Counted from the stretch's first letter, positions 1-10,001 are shown. The stretch: 64,000 nt of DNA from Nitrosomonas sp. (GCA_024281675.1 JAMXAG010000001.1:372001-436000), one strand, 5' to 3'. The notes: generated by a model from the sequence alone, not told the origin. Made by a program: numbers and translations.

Positions 1-455
1 GTGTCCTCAGACTTCATGGATTCGATCTGGTCTTCATTGAGGATTTTTTCCAATGGTTCTGAAGCTAGCGCAGCAGGTTGGATGTTCAATTTATTTTGCA
101 ACGCATTGATGGCAAGTGTCCCTAGCATCGCTAATGCACCGCCACCCAACGCACCTTTGATCGAGGAACTGCCTCCCCCTAGTATAGCTCCAGCAATAGC
201 ACCGATACTGCCGATTTGGCCCGATGTCATATTATTGGTAGCATTTGCCGCTGTATTAACAGCGTTTGTAACTTCTTTTGAGCCAAATAATTTTTTAAAA
301 ATTCCCGTGATGCCTTCTTCTTCAGCATTTGCATGAGTACTCCCACTGATACTGCCCCCCGAATTTATTGAATTTCTTGCCATATGCTCAAGTCTTGTTT
401 TACCTTCTTTTGCCAGCGCTTTTATTAGATTTTCGACAATAGATCCGTATGCCAT
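1..455 (-). CDS. DUF533-like protein, cut by left window edge
   Basis: This reading frame begins with an ATG at 455 behind a clear AAAGGAG ribosome binding site and runs off the left edge, so only about the first 151 residues are visible. The N-terminal third is polar. From about residue 70 there is a Gly/Ala-rich hydrophobic stretch (GAIAGAILGGG, then GALGGGALAMLGTLA), followed by an acidic tail. That layout resembles DUF533/YebE proteins, which carry a glycine-rich membrane-like segment before a TerB-type helical domain; the TerB part would lie outside the window. Function is unknown. The plus-strand frame over the same bases is a shadow. Confidence 0.6.
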   Translation of the reverse strand, partial: MAYGSIVENLIKALAKEGKTRLEHMARNSINSGGSISGSTHANAEEEGITGIFKKLFGSKEVTNAVNTAANATNNMTSGQIGSIGAIAGAILGGGSSSIKGALGGGALAMLGTLAINALQNKLNIQPAALASEPLEKILNEDQIESMKSED

Positions 456-527
456 TTTATACTCCTTTGAATTAGAAACTTAATATTCCGGAACGCAAAT
501 ACTGCAATTATTTTCATTCTTTTTGTA

Positions 528-1367
528 TCAAATACCCGCCTCACAATCGTTTAAATTTTTTGCCTGAAGTCCCTGATTTAACCAGTTCATTCGATCTTTG
601 GCAGAACCATGTGTAAATGCTTCGCGGCGAGGTGGGATACCAGCTTGACGCATAATATTATCATCGCCAACGGCCGCAGCAGCTTGCATAGCTTCTGCTA
701 GATCTCCATTTTCTAGGAACTGCGTCCTTTTTTGCGTGTATTGTATCCACACGCCAGCTAAACAATCAGCTTGCAGCTCCATTTTAACCTGAATTGCATT
801 CGCGCCAACCCGGGTCGACTGACTTTGTAAATCTCTCACTTTGTGAGAAACACCTGTCAAAGTTTGCACATGATGTCCTACTTCATGTGCAATGACATAG
901 GCCACTGCGAGGTCGCCACTGGCACCCATGCGTTGCAGCTGTTTTAGGAAACTCAAATCGAGATAAATTTTTTGATCGCCTGGGCAATAAAATGGGCCAG
1001 ATGCGGCTTGCCCCGTCCCACATGCAGTAGGAGTCATATCGGTAAAGACGACTAAGCTTGGTGGTTTATAGATTTGCCCAGTTTTTTGGAAAATTTGACC
1101 CCAGGTATCTTCTGTATCTGCCAAAACGACACTGACGAAGTTGAAAATTTCTTGTTCTTGATCACTGGGTTGGTAGGGCTCTGATCTTGAAATCGATCCA
1201 TTTTGCTGTTGCAAACTTTGCAGCACCACGAGAGGATCTTGTCCAAAAATAAATACTGCAATCAATGCTATGATAATACCACCGCTACCAATCGCAGTTC
1301 CACCACGCACAAACTGACCACGCCTGTCTTCAACGTTGTTACTTTGTCTTCTTCCACGCCAAAGCAT
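528..1367 (-). CDS. Neutral zinc metallopeptidase, YpfJ/KPN_02809 family
   Basis: A 279-residue protein with a short cytoplasmic N-terminus (residues 1-27, Arg-rich), one membrane helix (about 28-42), and a long periplasmic domain. The zinc signature HEVGH lies at residues 161-165 and is followed by a second conserved block in which ELQADC supplies the probable third ligand (Glu or Asp). Length and architecture fit the YpfJ family of predicted neutral zinc metallopeptidases, whose substrates are unknown. It stands alone, with about 70 bases to the DUF533-like gene downstream on the same strand. Family assignment is firm; the biological role is not known. Confidence 0.9.
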   Translation of the reverse strand: MLWRGRRQSNNVEDRRGQFVRGGTAIGSGGIIIALIAVFIFGQDPLVVLQSLQQQNGSISRSEPYQPSDQEQEIFNFVSVVLADTEDTWGQIFQKTGQIYKPPSLVVFTDMTPTACGTGQAASGPFYCPGDQKIYLDLSFLKQLQRMGASGDLAVAYVIAHEVGHHVQTLTGVSHKVRDLQSQSTRVGANAIQVKMELQADCLAGVWIQYTQKRTQFLENGDLAEAMQAAAAVGDDNIMRQAGIPPRREAFTHGSAKDRMNWLNQGLQAKNLNDCEAGI

Positions 1368-1523
1368 ACATCTCCCACAGCAATTATTGCTTAATAATTT
1401 TGGATTATCATATCAGATTGAAATGTTTGTGTGGTTTAATTAAACCTTGTAGCCTGTGGCGGTAAATTCTTTTGATTGGTGTATATCCCCCACATTCGCG
1501 AATTCATTATTTATGGAGGTATC

Positions 1524-2063
1524 ATGCGTATTCTTTTGGCACTCATAGCGACTTTTCTGTCCTTTTCTGTCTGGGGTTGCAAAAGCAATTTGCTCGATCA
1601 AAATTTTCGACGTCTTGCGTCATCGGAAACGGTCAATCTATGTCAGGAATTTTCGGGTAAAGTATTATTGATCGTCAATACAGCCAGCAAATGCGGTTAT
1701 ACACCCCAATACGAAGGATTAGAGCGGCTGCATGAAAAATATCAGCAACAAGGTTTGGTGGTTCTGGGTTTTCCATCTAATGACTTTATGGGACAAGAAC
1801 CAGGTACCGAAGCAGAAATACAAGATTTCTGTCGTTTGACTTATGATGTCAAATTTCCAATGTTTGAAAAAACCCCCGTAAAAAAAGAACATGCGCACCC
1901 GTTTTATGTGCAGCTTGCACAATTATCCGGGACCTATCCGAAGTGGAATTTTCACAAATACCTAATCGGGCGCGATGGTCAATTAATCACGCAATTTAGT
2001 CCCCATACTAAGCCATTTGATAGTGAAGTGATTGCGATCATTGAGCGTGCTTTACAGCAGTAA
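1524..2063 (+). CDS. Glutathione peroxidase family protein (Cys type), exported
   Basis: A thiol peroxidase of the glutathione peroxidase family, which reduces peroxides using glutathione or thioredoxin. The catalytic set is visible: Cys57 in NTASKCGYT, Gln91 in FMGQEPG, and Trp141-Asn142 in KWNFHKY. The in-frame ATG at 1476 is possible, but the ATG at 1524 has a GGAGG site just upstream and starts a signal peptide (MRILLALIATFLSFSVWGC), so I chose it. Cys19 at the end of that segment could be a lipidation site, although the preceding residues are not an ideal lipobox. The protein has 179 residues, close to family length. It would act in the periplasm or at the outer membrane. Confidence 0.9.
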   Translation: MRILLALIATFLSFSVWGCKSNLLDQNFRRLASSETVNLCQEFSGKVLLIVNTASKCGYTPQYEGLERLHEKYQQQGLVVLGFPSNDFMGQEPGTEAEIQDFCRLTYDVKFPMFEKTPVKKEHAHPFYVQLAQLSGTYPKWNFHKYLIGRDGQLITQFSPHTKPFDSEVIAIIERALQQ

Positions 2064-2081
2064 AATTCAAACCATTATGGG

Positions 2082-2699
2082 ATGTTTGATTACAGAATTC
2101 GTATGAGTCTGCTAGCTATTTTTGGATTATCGTTATCAATGGGATTGATTGCAGGAGCGGGTATCAATGAGACTTTCATTGTGCCTGCAACTGTCTGTGC
2201 TGCGGCCATTCTTTATTTTTCAAAAAATAAAATCGCCACCCAGGAGGTATCGTGGCAAGGCAATCAGCGCATGGATCATTGCGTTACAATTGATCAAACA
2301 AAAACTTATTTTGCATGGCCGGAAAGAAAAAAATTTGATTGCCAAGTATCCGGAGAGCTTTATTCAGATCATATCCATCAATTGATACATGACATTCAAA
2401 CTGATCATGAATCTTTCCAAATTCGCAGTGAAGGACACATTGAAATTTTTTTGTTAACAGCTTATCTCATGCCATTTGATAGTAAAGTTCGAATCATAAT
2501 CCGAAATAAGATTCTGGGGGCGTTAACGCAGGAAAATAGCGAGGCATTTTGTCTGCGGTTGGAAAAACAGAATTTACAACAGCAGATAACAACATGCCAA
2601 GCCATCATTCAAAAGAACGTTCTGGTTGAAGAAGAAGCACTTATTTTTCGTGTGCTGCTTGATATTGAACCATTTAGCGATCAAATGGATAGAATTTAA
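2082..2699 (+). CDS. Hypothetical membrane-anchored protein
   Basis: A 205-residue protein that I do not recognise. Residues about 8-50 contain two closely spaced hydrophobic segments (SLLAIFGLSLSMGLIAGAG and TFIVPATVCAAAILYF) that probably form a membrane hairpin; the remaining 150 residues are soluble and mixed alpha/beta. It begins 18 bases after the glutathione peroxidase gene, so the two may be co-transcribed. It converges on the yggS-type gene and overlaps its 3' end by four bases. An alternative start lies at 2103. No catalytic motif is evident. Confidence 0.6.
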   Translation: MFDYRIRMSLLAIFGLSLSMGLIAGAGINETFIVPATVCAAAILYFSKNKIATQEVSWQGNQRMDHCVTIDQTKTYFAWPERKKFDCQVSGELYSDHIHQLIHDIQTDHESFQIRSEGHIEIFLLTAYLMPFDSKVRIIIRNKILGALTQENSEAFCLRLEKQNLQQQITTCQAIIQKNVLVEEEALIFRVLLDIEPFSDQMDRI

Positions 2700-3445
2700 C
2701 CTAATCCAGGCCAATAATGACTATCTGGCAATGGTCGTTTGCCAAAGATCGCTTGGCCGACGCGAACCACGGTCGCACCTTCTTCAATGGCTAATTCATA
2801 ATCGCCGGACATGCCCATCGACAGTTCATCAAATGATAAGCCGCTAGGTGCTTCTTGGCGAAGCATCGCTTGAATTTCGCGCATTTTGATAAAGCATTCC
2901 CGTACCCGATCGTGATCGGAAGAAAAAATCGCCAACGTCATAAGACCTTTGATGCGTAACGACGAATAGCTGGGTAGTTCTTTGACAAAATCCCGTACCG
3001 CCTCTGGCGGTAAACCGAATTTACTTTCTTCACCTGAACTGTTGACTTGCACATAGACATCAATTGCGCGTCCTTCATTTTGTAATCTTTTATCGAGTTC
3101 TGCTGCAACTTTAAGGCTATCTAATGCTTGGAATTCATTGGCAAAGCGTGCCAGATATTTGGCTTTATTTGTTTGCAAATGTCCGATCACGGCCCATTTG
3201 ATGTCGAGATCATTTAGTGCCTCGGATTTTTCACGTGCTTCTTGAATTTTATTTTCACCCATTTCATGGCAGCCTGCGGCATAAGCAAGCCGCAATTTTT
3301 CCGCAGGGACTGTTTTAGTTACTGGAAGCAATCGTACGCTGGCAGGATTGCGACCCATTCTTTGGCAGGTATCTACAATGCGCTGTTTGACAGTCGCCAA
3401 ATTATTCTTGATTTCATTAAGTTGCTGTTCTTGAGTCGTATCCAT
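2696..3445 (-). CDS. YggS/PLPBP family pyridoxal 5'-phosphate homeostasis protein
   Basis: A single-domain TIM-barrel PLP-binding protein of 249 residues, the usual length for the YggS/YBL036C/PROSC family. The PLP lysine is Lys44 in LLPVTKTVPAEK. Other family blocks are visible: GENKIQEAREK, WAVIGHLQTNKAKY, VNSSGEESKFGL, LSMGMSGDYELAIEEGATVVRVG. These proteins have no known enzymatic reaction and are thought to buffer PLP and affect amino-acid and keto-acid balance. The gene often sits beside proC or pilT in proteobacteria; here it is followed at the 5' side by a small NTF2-like gene on the same strand. Confidence 0.95.
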   Translation of the reverse strand: MDTTQEQQLNEIKNNLATVKQRIVDTCQRMGRNPASVRLLPVTKTVPAEKLRLAYAAGCHEMGENKIQEAREKSEALNDLDIKWAVIGHLQTNKAKYLARFANEFQALDSLKVAAELDKRLQNEGRAIDVYVQVNSSGEESKFGLPPEAVRDFVKELPSYSSLRIKGLMTLAIFSSDHDRVRECFIKMREIQAMLRQEAPSGLSFDELSMGMSGDYELAIEEGATVVRVGQAIFGKRPLPDSHYWPGLG

Positions 3446-3481
3446 TAAAATTTCTCCTGTTCTGAACTCCTGGGTTTTTGC

Positions 3482-3853
3482 CTAACTTTTCCTAGATGCT
3501 TGATGAAATGTCATTTTCCATTGCTGATCTTGATACTGCCAAATCGATGACCGGATTGATTCATTTCTGATATAGGCTGGGTCATGGTGCTTGGATGCAG
3601 TATAAATCGCTAACACGCAATCATGTGTTAACAATTTGATTCGAAAATTAACCAAAAACCATCGAATGGTTTTATCTTTGTGTAATAACCACTGGATAAC
3701 ATCATTTCTTGAGTGAGCGATACCGTTGGTATCGATTTCTTCAAAATCGGCAGATAGCAGTTGATCGATCGATTCGGGATTTTCTGTCCAATCATGATGC
3801 AATAGTTTAAGTTCAAGTTGTTGAATGCACTCTGTAATATCGCGAGACTTCAT
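3482..3853 (-). CDS. DUF4440 / NTF2-like small protein
   Basis: A 123-residue protein with the cone-shaped alpha+beta pattern of the NTF2-like/DUF4440 family: an N-terminal helix pair (ITECIQQLELKLLHHD), the characteristic LLSADFEEIDTNG segment, then strands ending in IWQYQDQQWKMTFHQAS. This fold binds small ligands or works as a lyase or isomerase, but DUF4440 proteins have no common reaction. It starts six bases from the end of metG, on the same strand and downstream of it, so it is probably co-transcribed with metG. Role unknown. Confidence 0.8.
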   Translation of the reverse strand: MKSRDITECIQQLELKLLHHDWTENPESIDQLLSADFEEIDTNGIAHSRNDVIQWLLHKDKTIRWFLVNFRIKLLTHDCVLAIYTASKHHDPAYIRNESIRSSIWQYQDQQWKMTFHQASRKS

Positions 3854-3859
3854 GAGGTG

Positions 3860-5965
3860 TTATTTTATACGCATTCCGGGTTGTGCACCGGAGTCTGGCG
3901 AAAGAATAAACAATTCCCCCGAATGACTTCCTCCTGCAGCTAATACCATGCCTTCCGATAAGCCGAATTTCATTTGACGCGGTGCAAGATTTGCGACCAT
4001 AACGGTTAAACGTCCTTTGAGTTGCTGCGGATCATAGGCCGATTTGATGCCGGCAAAAACGGTACGTTGTTCATGGCCAAGATCAAGTGTCAGCTTCAAG
4101 AGCTTTTCCGCTCCTTGGACGTGTTCGGCATCAGCAATTCTCGCAACGCGTAAATCAATTTTGCTAAAGTCATCGATGGAAATGGTCTCAGCGATTGGTG
4201 CAAAAGTTTGTGGTGTTTTCGCGGATTGCTCGATATTCCCTGGTTTATCACTGGAAAATAGGCTTTGTTTATTGGCCGCAATCAAAGCATCGATTTGTTT
4301 GACGTCAATACGGGTCATCAGGTGTTGATAGGGGTTAATCATGTGTCCAGAAGGCAACAATAATTCGGAGACCGGTTGCTCCTCTGATAAGGCTGGCCAA
4401 GTCAGTGGTTCGCAATTAAGAAAATATTCAATTTTTTCTATGGTGCCGGGTATGACGGGCTTCATATAGCGCGATAGCAGGTAAAATAGTTGAATTCCTA
4501 AGCTGCATGCACGATGCAATTCATCATCTTGTCCTGGTTTTTTGGCAATTTCCCACGGTGTAAGCTGATGGATCATTTCGTTGGCTGCATCGACGAATTT
4601 CATAATTTGCCGCATTGCGGCGGCATAATCCCGCTCTTCAAATGCATTTTCGATTTGCGTTGGTCGCCAAGTAGCAAAATGTTCGTCAATGATCGTTCGC
4701 AACTGCTGATATTGCGTGCCATCGACTAATTTACCGTTAAAGCGTTTGGTAATAAAACCGGCACAGCGGCTCGCAATGTTGATAAATTTACCGATCAAAT
4801 CGGAGTTTACACGTGCAATAAAATCTCCCAAATTCAAATCGATATCTTCCATCGTGCCATTCAGTTTTGCTGCGTAATAATAGCGCAGCCATTCGGGGTT
4901 CAAATCTTGTTTCAGGTAGCTTTCAGCGGTAATAAAAGTGCCGCGTGACTTGCTCATTTTTTCTCCGTTAACCGTGAGAAAACCGTGTGCAAAAATTTTT
5001 GTTGGCGTGCGATAACCTGAGTTTTCCAGCATGGCAGGCCAGAATAGCGCATGAAAATATAAGATGTCTTTGCCGATGAAATGATACAGTTCGGTCGTGG
5101 TGTCTTTCTGCCAGAACTGCTCAAAATCAATTTTTTTTTGCTCGCATAAATACTTGAAACTACCCATATAGCCGATCGGTGCATCCAACCAAACATAAAA
5201 ATATTTACCAGGTGCATCAGGAATTTCAAAACCGAAATAAGGGGCATCGCGTGAAATATCCCAGTCAGAAAGTTTGTTTTCTCCCGCATTCCCCAGCCAT
5301 TCGCGCATCTTATTCGCAGCTTCGGATTGCAAGTGATCAGCTTCGCGCGTCCAGCGACGCAAAAAATCCGCGCAGCGAGAATCTGATAAATTGAAGAAAT
5401 AATGCTCGGAAGATTTTTGTATTGGTTTAGTGCCCGAAACGGCCGAATAAGGATTTTTTAATTCCGTTGGGGCATACGCCGCACCACACGCTTCACATGA
5501 ATCGCCATACTGATCTTTAGCGCCGCACTTGGGGCATTCGCCTTTAACAAACCGGTCGGGCAGAAACATGTTTTTGACTGGATCGTACAATTGTTCAATC
5601 GCACGAATCGAAATCAAATTTGCTTGTTTGAGCTTGTGATAGATATCCTCGGAGAAAGATCGAGTTTCGGATGAATGTGTGCTGTGATAATGGTCGAATT
5701 GGATATGAAATCCATTGAAATCGCTCAAATGTTCCTTCTGAACGCGCGCAATAAGTGCTTCGGGTGTAATTCCTTCTTTTTCCGCTCGTAACATCACGGG
5801 TGTACCATGCGTATCATCCGCACATACATAATAAACCGTGTGCCCACGCATTTTCTGGAAGCGCACCCAGATGTCTGTTTGAATATATTCCACCAAATGG
5901 CCCAGATGGATACTGCCATTGGCATATGGGAGCGCTGAAGTGACCAGAATCTTTCGTTCGTTCAT
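3860..5965 (-). CDS. metG: Methionyl-tRNA synthetase
   Basis: Charges tRNA-Met with methionine in the cytoplasm. The 701-residue protein has the class I signatures HLGH (residues 20-23) and KMSKS (336-340). A zinc-knuckle region [18 protein letters not shown] lies in the connective domain, followed by an anticodon-binding helical domain. A C-terminal EMAP/Trbp111-like tRNA-binding domain (from about residue 600, [14 protein letters not shown]) marks it as the long, dimerising form. It is transcribed divergently from apbC, with 121 bases between the start codons, a common arrangement in proteobacteria. The NTF2-like gene follows six bases downstream. Confidence 0.98.
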   Translation of the reverse strand: MNERKILVTSALPYANGSIHLGHLVEYIQTDIWVRFQKMRGHTVYYVCADDTHGTPVMLRAEKEGITPEALIARVQKEHLSDFNGFHIQFDHYHSTHSSETRSFSEDIYHKLKQANLISIRAIEQLYDPVKNMFLPDRFVKGECPKCGAKDQYGDSCEACGAAYAPTELKNPYSAVSGTKPIQKSSEHYFFNLSDSRCADFLRRWTREADHLQSEAANKMREWLGNAGENKLSDWDISRDAPYFGFEIPDAPGKYFYVWLDAPIGYMGSFKYLCEQKKIDFEQFWQKDTTTELYHFIGKDILYFHALFWPAMLENSGYRTPTKIFAHGFLTVNGEKMSKSRGTFITAESYLKQDLNPEWLRYYYAAKLNGTMEDIDLNLGDFIARVNSDLIGKFINIASRCAGFITKRFNGKLVDGTQYQQLRTIIDEHFATWRPTQIENAFEERDYAAAMRQIMKFVDAANEMIHQLTPWEIAKKPGQDDELHRACSLGIQLFYLLSRYMKPVIPGTIEKIEYFLNCEPLTWPALSEEQPVSELLLPSGHMINPYQHLMTRIDVKQIDALIAANKQSLFSSDKPGNIEQSAKTPQTFAPIAETISIDDFSKIDLRVARIADAEHVQGAEKLLKLTLDLGHEQRTVFAGIKSAYDPQQLKGRLTVMVANLAPRQMKFGLSEGMVLAAGGSHSGELFILSPDSGAQPGMRIK

Positions 5966-6086
5966 TACTTCTACCTACGCAACAATAAAAACCTTCATTG
6001 TAACAAACTGTGTAAGCCATTCCCGATATTTGTTACCATCAACTATTTCATTATTTACGTGCATAAAAGATGCAAAGAGGTTTGTT

Positions 6087-7175
6087 ATGGCAATTTCTGA
6101 ACAGGATATATTATCGATTCTTAATCAAACAATTGATCCAACGATTGGTAAAGACTATGTAACAACAAAAACTGTCCGCAATATTCGCATTGATCAAAAC
6201 AATGTTTGGGTTGAAATAGAATTGGGTTATCCCGCCAACTGTGTTCGAAGCGATGTTGAGCAGCAGATTGTAGGCGCACTGAAGTTACTAGCAGGTATTG
6301 GTAATGTCCAGGTCGCCGTGAGCAGCAAGATTGTTTCTCACAGTGTGCAACAAGGCGTGAAACTGATCTCAGGTGTAAAAAATATCATTGCGGTGGCTTC
6401 GGGCAAAGGAGGGGTGGGAAAATCCGCTACGGCTGTCAATTTGGCGTTGGCATTGGCAGCCGAAGGTGCCTCGGTGGGAATTCTGGATGCTGATATTTAT
6501 GGCCCATCGCAACCACAAATGCTGGGAATTACGGGGCACCCTGATTCTTTGGATGGAAAAACGATGGAGCCGGTTCGAGCGCACGGTATTCAGGCTATTT
6601 CCATCGGATTGTTGATCGATGTCGAAACGCCGATGGTTTGGCGCGGCCCAATGGTTACTCAAGCATTGCAACAATTACTCCATGACACTAACTGGAAAGA
6701 TGTGGATTACTTAATCATTGATTTACCTCCAGGAACGGGTGACATTCAGTTAACGTTGGCGCAAAAGATTCCGGTTACCGGTGCTGTGATTGTCACGACC
6801 CCACAAGATATTGCTCTGCTTGATGCCCGTAAGGGACTTAAAATGTTTGAGAAAGTAGGTATTCCGATTTTAGGTATCGTGGAAAACATGAGTACGCATA
6901 CGTGTTCGCAATGCGGACATACGGAACCTATTTTCGGTACCGGCGGCGGTGAAAAAATGTGCCGCGATTACAACGTAGAATTACTCGGCTCATTGCCGCT
7001 TGATATCAAAATCCGGCAACATACTGATGAAGGAATTCCCACTGTTGTTGCAGAACCCGATGGAACAATCGCGGCGACTTATCGACTGATAGCTCGACGC
7101 ATCGCAGCCAAAGTAGCGGAATCCGCTGAAGACCATTCGGCATTGTTTGCGAAAATTATTATGGAAAATGATTAG
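6087..7175 (+). CDS. apbC: Iron-sulfur cluster carrier protein ApbC/Mrp
   Basis: A P-loop NTPase that carries and transfers [4Fe-4S] clusters to apoproteins. The N-terminal 90 residues are a DUF59/MIP18-like domain. The deviant Walker A motif GKGGVGKS follows at 106-113, and the cluster-binding CSQC pair is at 273-276. The frame is open further upstream, but the ATG at 6087 fits family length (362 residues) and has an AAGAGG site 9 bases before it. It faces metG divergently and is followed 29 bases later by dcd, suggesting a short operon. Confidence 0.96.
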   Translation: MAISEQDILSILNQTIDPTIGKDYVTTKTVRNIRIDQNNVWVEIELGYPANCVRSDVEQQIVGALKLLAGIGNVQVAVSSKIVSHSVQQGVKLISGVKNIIAVASGKGGVGKSATAVNLALALAAEGASVGILDADIYGPSQPQMLGITGHPDSLDGKTMEPVRAHGIQAISIGLLIDVETPMVWRGPMVTQALQQLLHDTNWKDVDYLIIDLPPGTGDIQLTLAQKIPVTGAVIVTTPQDIALLDARKGLKMFEKVGIPILGIVENMSTHTCSQCGHTEPIFGTGGGEKMCRDYNVELLGSLPLDIKIRQHTDEGIPTVVAEPDGTIAATYRLIARRIAAKVAESAEDHSALFAKIIMEND

Positions 7176-7204
7176 CTAGGATCATTGCGAAGAATAGGAA
7201 GAAA

Positions 7205-7771
7205 ATGAGCATAAAATCAGATAAATGGATACGCAGAATGGCGCTTGAACACGGCATGATCGCACCTTTCGAGCCTGATCAAATTCGACAAAATAATGGC
7301 CAACGCATCGTTTCCTATGGCACTTCAAGCTATGGTTACGATATTCGCTGCTCTGACGAATTTAAGTTATTTACCAATATCAACTCTACCATTGTAGATC
7401 CAAAAAATTTTGATTCCAATTCATTTGTAGACGTCAAAAGTGATGTTTGTATCATTCCGCCTAACTCTTTTGCATTAGCACGCACTGTGGAGTATTTTCG
7501 TATTCCACGCAATGTACTCACGATTTGCCTTGGCAAATCCACGTATGCACGCTGTGGAATTATCGTCAATGTCACACCATTTGAGCCTGAATGGGAAGGA
7601 TATGTCACACTGGAATTTTCCAATACAACACCATTACCCGCCAAAATATATGCCAATGAAGGTGTTGCACAAGTGATATTTTTTGAATCGGACGAAGTAT
7701 GCGAGATATCTTATAAAGATCGTGGTGGAAAATATCAAGGACAACACGGTGTTACGCTGCCGAAGATATAG
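7205..7771 (+). CDS. dcd: dCTP deaminase
   Basis: Deaminates dCTP to dUTP, feeding dUMP and so thymidylate synthesis. The 188-residue length is typical of the trimeric enzyme, and the conserved blocks are present: [17 protein letters not shown] near the N-terminus, [25 protein letters not shown] in the middle (containing the catalytic Glu), and [12 protein letters not shown] at the C-terminus. It follows apbC closely on the same strand. A thyA-folA pair lies 2.2 kb downstream on the other strand, so much of the dTMP route is clustered here. Confidence 0.97.
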   Translation: MSIKSDKWIRRMALEHGMIAPFEPDQIRQNNGQRIVSYGTSSYGYDIRCSDEFKLFTNINSTIVDPKNFDSNSFVDVKSDVCIIPPNSFALARTVEYFRIPRNVLTICLGKSTYARCGIIVNVTPFEPEWEGYVTLEFSNTTPLPAKIYANEGVAQVIFFESDEVCEISYKDRGGKYQGQHGVTLPKI

Positions 7772-8062
7772 TTCTGGCAAAATTGACCGCTGCGGAAATT
7801 TTGAAATGGTTTATGGAAGAATTTGCATTTGCTGTGGGACTATTTAAATCAACTTCCAGGTAATAAAAATAAAGCTATAACGTAAACAGAATGAAGGAAT
7901 ATTACGTTAATACCAATGTCGGAATTAAATGTAACATGTCTGGGTAGAAGGCTTTGGTATCATTTTCTACCAAAGTTTTCCGTTAAGAGGAACGTCAACT
8001 AGTGGGACTCTGTTTTTTTAAAGGTTGTTTGTGTTGAATCTTGTGCTCAGAGTTAAAAGCAT
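7772..8062. other. Intergenic region dcd to ornithine decarboxylase leader
   Basis: No convincing gene. The only structure I see is an 8-bp perfect inverted repeat, CTTTGGTA at 7952-7959 and TACCAAAG at 7968-7975, followed by TTTT. It could be a weak terminator for the apbC-dcd unit, though it lies 180 bases past dcd. Confidence 0.4.
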
Positions 8063-8090
8063 TTGATTTGCATTTAACGGAGACTATAAT
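8063..8090 (+). promoter_or_regulatory. Probable sigma-70 promoter of the ornithine decarboxylase unit
   Basis: A perfect -10 hexamer TATAAT at 8085-8090 is preceded by TTGATT at 8063-8068 with a 16-base spacer. Transcription would start near 8097, giving a leader that contains the small open frame at 8139-8204 before the decarboxylase gene. Confidence 0.5.
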
Positions 8091-8138
8091 GCGCGCGAAC
8101 AAAAGTAGTGTTATCTATTTTGAAATAAGGAGGTCATC

Positions 8139-8204
8139 ATGAGAAATATCAAGAGCTTTTTTGCTTCAGCAGATTTAGTCAATATCCATATTCCTGAAAC
8201 GTAG
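8139..8204 (+). CDS. Possible 21-residue leader peptide upstream of ornithine decarboxylase
   Basis: A 21-codon open frame (MRNIKSFFASADLVNIHIP, then ET and stop) with a near-perfect Shine-Dalgarno AAGGAGGT five bases before its ATG. That is a stronger site than most genes in this window have. It ends 23 bases before the ornithine decarboxylase ATG and lies downstream of a good promoter. Known precedent: in enterobacteria the short leader speFL upstream of speF senses ornithine through ribosome stalling. The sequence here is not obviously similar to SpeFL, so a regulatory role is inference. It could also be a small protein in its own right, or chance. Confidence 0.45.
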   Translation: MRNIKSFFASADLVNIHIPET

Positions 8205-8227
8205 TCATTCTTAAAAGGAAGACCTCA

Positions 8228-9406
8228 ATGTACGCATTTTCATCTACGCTGCAAAAAACAAGCTCATCTACCGAAGTTTTATTTGATACGCACCCCGAAA
8301 TTACCCTGGACTTTAAATACGTTCAGGATGAATTAAAAAAAGGTTATCAAAAACCATTCTTGCTGGTTGACAGCAATATTATTCGCAATAAAACGCAACG
8401 ATTTAAAGCCGCAATGCCACGGGTACACCCGCATTATGCGGTAAAAGCCAATCCTGATCGACGCGTGCTAGAAGCATTAATTGAAGAAGGAACAGGATTT
8501 GAAATTGCTTCAATCGCTGAGCTTGATTTGTTATTGGAGCTCGGTGTGCTCGCCCACGAAATCTTCTATAGCAATCCGATGAAATCTCGCGCGTATCTTG
8601 AATATGCAGCTGCCAAAGGCGTCGAATGGTTTGTGATTGATAGTGTCGAAGAGTTGCGCAAAATTGTGAGTGTCAAAGCAGATGCAAAAATGTATTTGCG
8701 CATAGACACGCCAAATATTGGTAGTGATTGGCCATTAGCTGGAAAATTTGGAACGCACCTCGGCGATATCTATGAAATCATCCAAGAGGCCTCGGAACTC
8801 GGAGCAGATCTGGCCGGGGTAACGTTTCATGTGGGCTCGCAGTGCCGTAATCCCCAGAACTGGCGAGTTGGCATTGAGCGTGCAAAAAAAGTTTTTGACG
8901 ACATGCGAGCTATGGGATTGAAGCCAAGGTTACTTAATATCGGTGGAGGTTATCCAGTACGTCATACTAAACCTATTCCTTCGATTGAAATCATCGCCAA
9001 TGTTATTAATGAAGCCATTGCTGATTTGCCTGACAGTATTCGTATTATGGCAGAACCCGGCCGCTATCTGGTGTCGGATTCGGCCTATTTCGTTTGCCGC
9101 ATTGTAGGAACCGCCACTCGAAATGGTAAGAAATGGATGTATTGGGATGCGGGTATGTTTGGTGGCGTAATTGAAATTACTGAAGGCTTGCGCTATGAAA
9201 TTATTACAGATCGTAGTGGAAATCCTACTCCTTGGTCAGTTGCGGGACCCACATGCGATTCCGTGGATGTGCTCGTTCACGATATGATGTTACCAAGCGA
9301 TATGCAAGAGGGTGATTTTATTTACATTCCTAATGCTGGCGCCTACACAACCGCCTATGCGAGTAATTTCAATGGGTTTCCATTACCTGATGTAAAAGTC
9401 ATCTGA
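8228..9406 (+). CDS. Ornithine decarboxylase (fold type III PLP enzyme)
   Basis: Decarboxylates ornithine, possibly also lysine or diaminopimelate, to the diamine; the first step of putrescine synthesis. At 392 residues it has the alanine-racemase-fold layout of the eukaryote-like ODC group. The PLP lysine is Lys73 in HYAVKANPD, followed by HVGSQ, GGGYP and EPGRYLV. The active-site cysteine, probably Cys343, lies in GPTCDSVD, and a C-terminal FNGF is present. GPTCDSVD and FNGF favour ornithine over diaminopimelate, but substrate choice cannot be settled by reading. A strong promoter and a small leader frame lie upstream. A spermidine-synthase-like gene 3.3 kb away is a plausible functional partner. 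Confidence 0.9.
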   Translation: MYAFSSTLQKTSSSTEVLFDTHPEITLDFKYVQDELKKGYQKPFLLVDSNIIRNKTQRFKAAMPRVHPHYAVKANPDRRVLEALIEEGTGFEIASIAELDLLLELGVLAHEIFYSNPMKSRAYLEYAAAKGVEWFVIDSVEELRKIVSVKADAKMYLRIDTPNIGSDWPLAGKFGTHLGDIYEIIQEASELGADLAGVTFHVGSQCRNPQNWRVGIERAKKVFDDMRAMGLKPRLLNIGGGYPVRHTKPIPSIEIIANVINEAIADLPDSIRIMAEPGRYLVSDSAYFVCRIVGTATRNGKKWMYWDAGMFGGVIEITEGLRYEIITDRSGNPTPWSVAGPTCDSVDVLVHDMMLPSDMQEGDFIYIPNAGAYTTAYASNFNGFPLPDVKVI

Positions 9407-9479
9407 AAACGTATGAAAAACAGAGCGATAATATCATTGTCGTTCTGTTGTCTTTTGATAAAAGATAAACGGATATTGT

Positions 9480-10001
9480 TTAAGTTGAAGAGGGTGTTTT
9501 TCGATCGAGAATTACCAAATGATATTCTAGCTGTTCGATACCCTCAGAAAAATGTATGGTACGCTCGGCTTCACGCCATTCTTGTGAATTCAATGCTGGG
9601 AAAAAAGTATCGCCATCAAATGTTTTTTGTATCTCAGTGAGATAAATGCGTTGACTGAATGTTAAAGCTTGATGAAAAATTTCTTCGCCACCAATCACAA
9701 AAGCTTCATTTTTCGCTGAGTTTTCTTCGAGCCCTGCAGCAAAAGCACTTTGAATCGAATCGACTACAATCGCACTTGGGATAACATAGTTTTTTTGTCG
9801 AGTGACAATAATATTGGTCCTGCCAGGCAATACTTTTCCAATCGATTCATAGGTTTTTCGGCCCATGATGATAGGATGTCCCATGGTAAGTGCTTTGAAG
9901 TGTTTGAGGTCTTCGGGTAGATGCCACGGAAGTTGGTTGTTTTTACCAATGACCCGGTTTTTGGACATTGCCACCAGCAAAGATAGAAACGGTAATTTCA
10001 T
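9480..10001 (-). CDS. folA: Dihydrofolate reductase
   Basis: Reduces dihydrofolate to tetrahydrofolate with NADPH. The 173-residue protein shows the standard blocks: [23 protein letters not shown] at the N-terminus (substrate pocket), then [23 protein letters not shown] (cofactor binding), and [13 protein letters not shown] near the C-terminus. Its ATG overlaps the stop codon of thyA by four bases (ATGA), so the two are translationally coupled. ThyA makes the dihydrofolate that this enzyme recycles. Confidence 0.97.
   Translation of the reverse strand: MKLPFLSLLVAMSKNRVIGKNNQLPWHLPEDLKHFKALTMGHPIIMGRKTYESIGKVLPGRTNIIVTRQKNYVIPSAIVVDSIQSAFAAGLEENSAKNEAFVIGGEEIFHQALTFSQRIYLTEIQKTFDGDTFFPALNSQEWREAERTIHFSEGIEQLEYHLVILDRKTPSST

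Noticed and set aside
1-336. Plus-strand open frame of 111 codons at the left edge
   Set aside because: It is the shadow of the minus-strand DUF533-like gene, which has a proper start and ribosome binding site at 455.
7952-7975. Hairpin CTTTGGTA/TACCAAAG as a firm terminator of dcd
   Set aside because: Stem is AT-rich with only four T residues after it, and it lies 180 bases past the gene; too weak to call.
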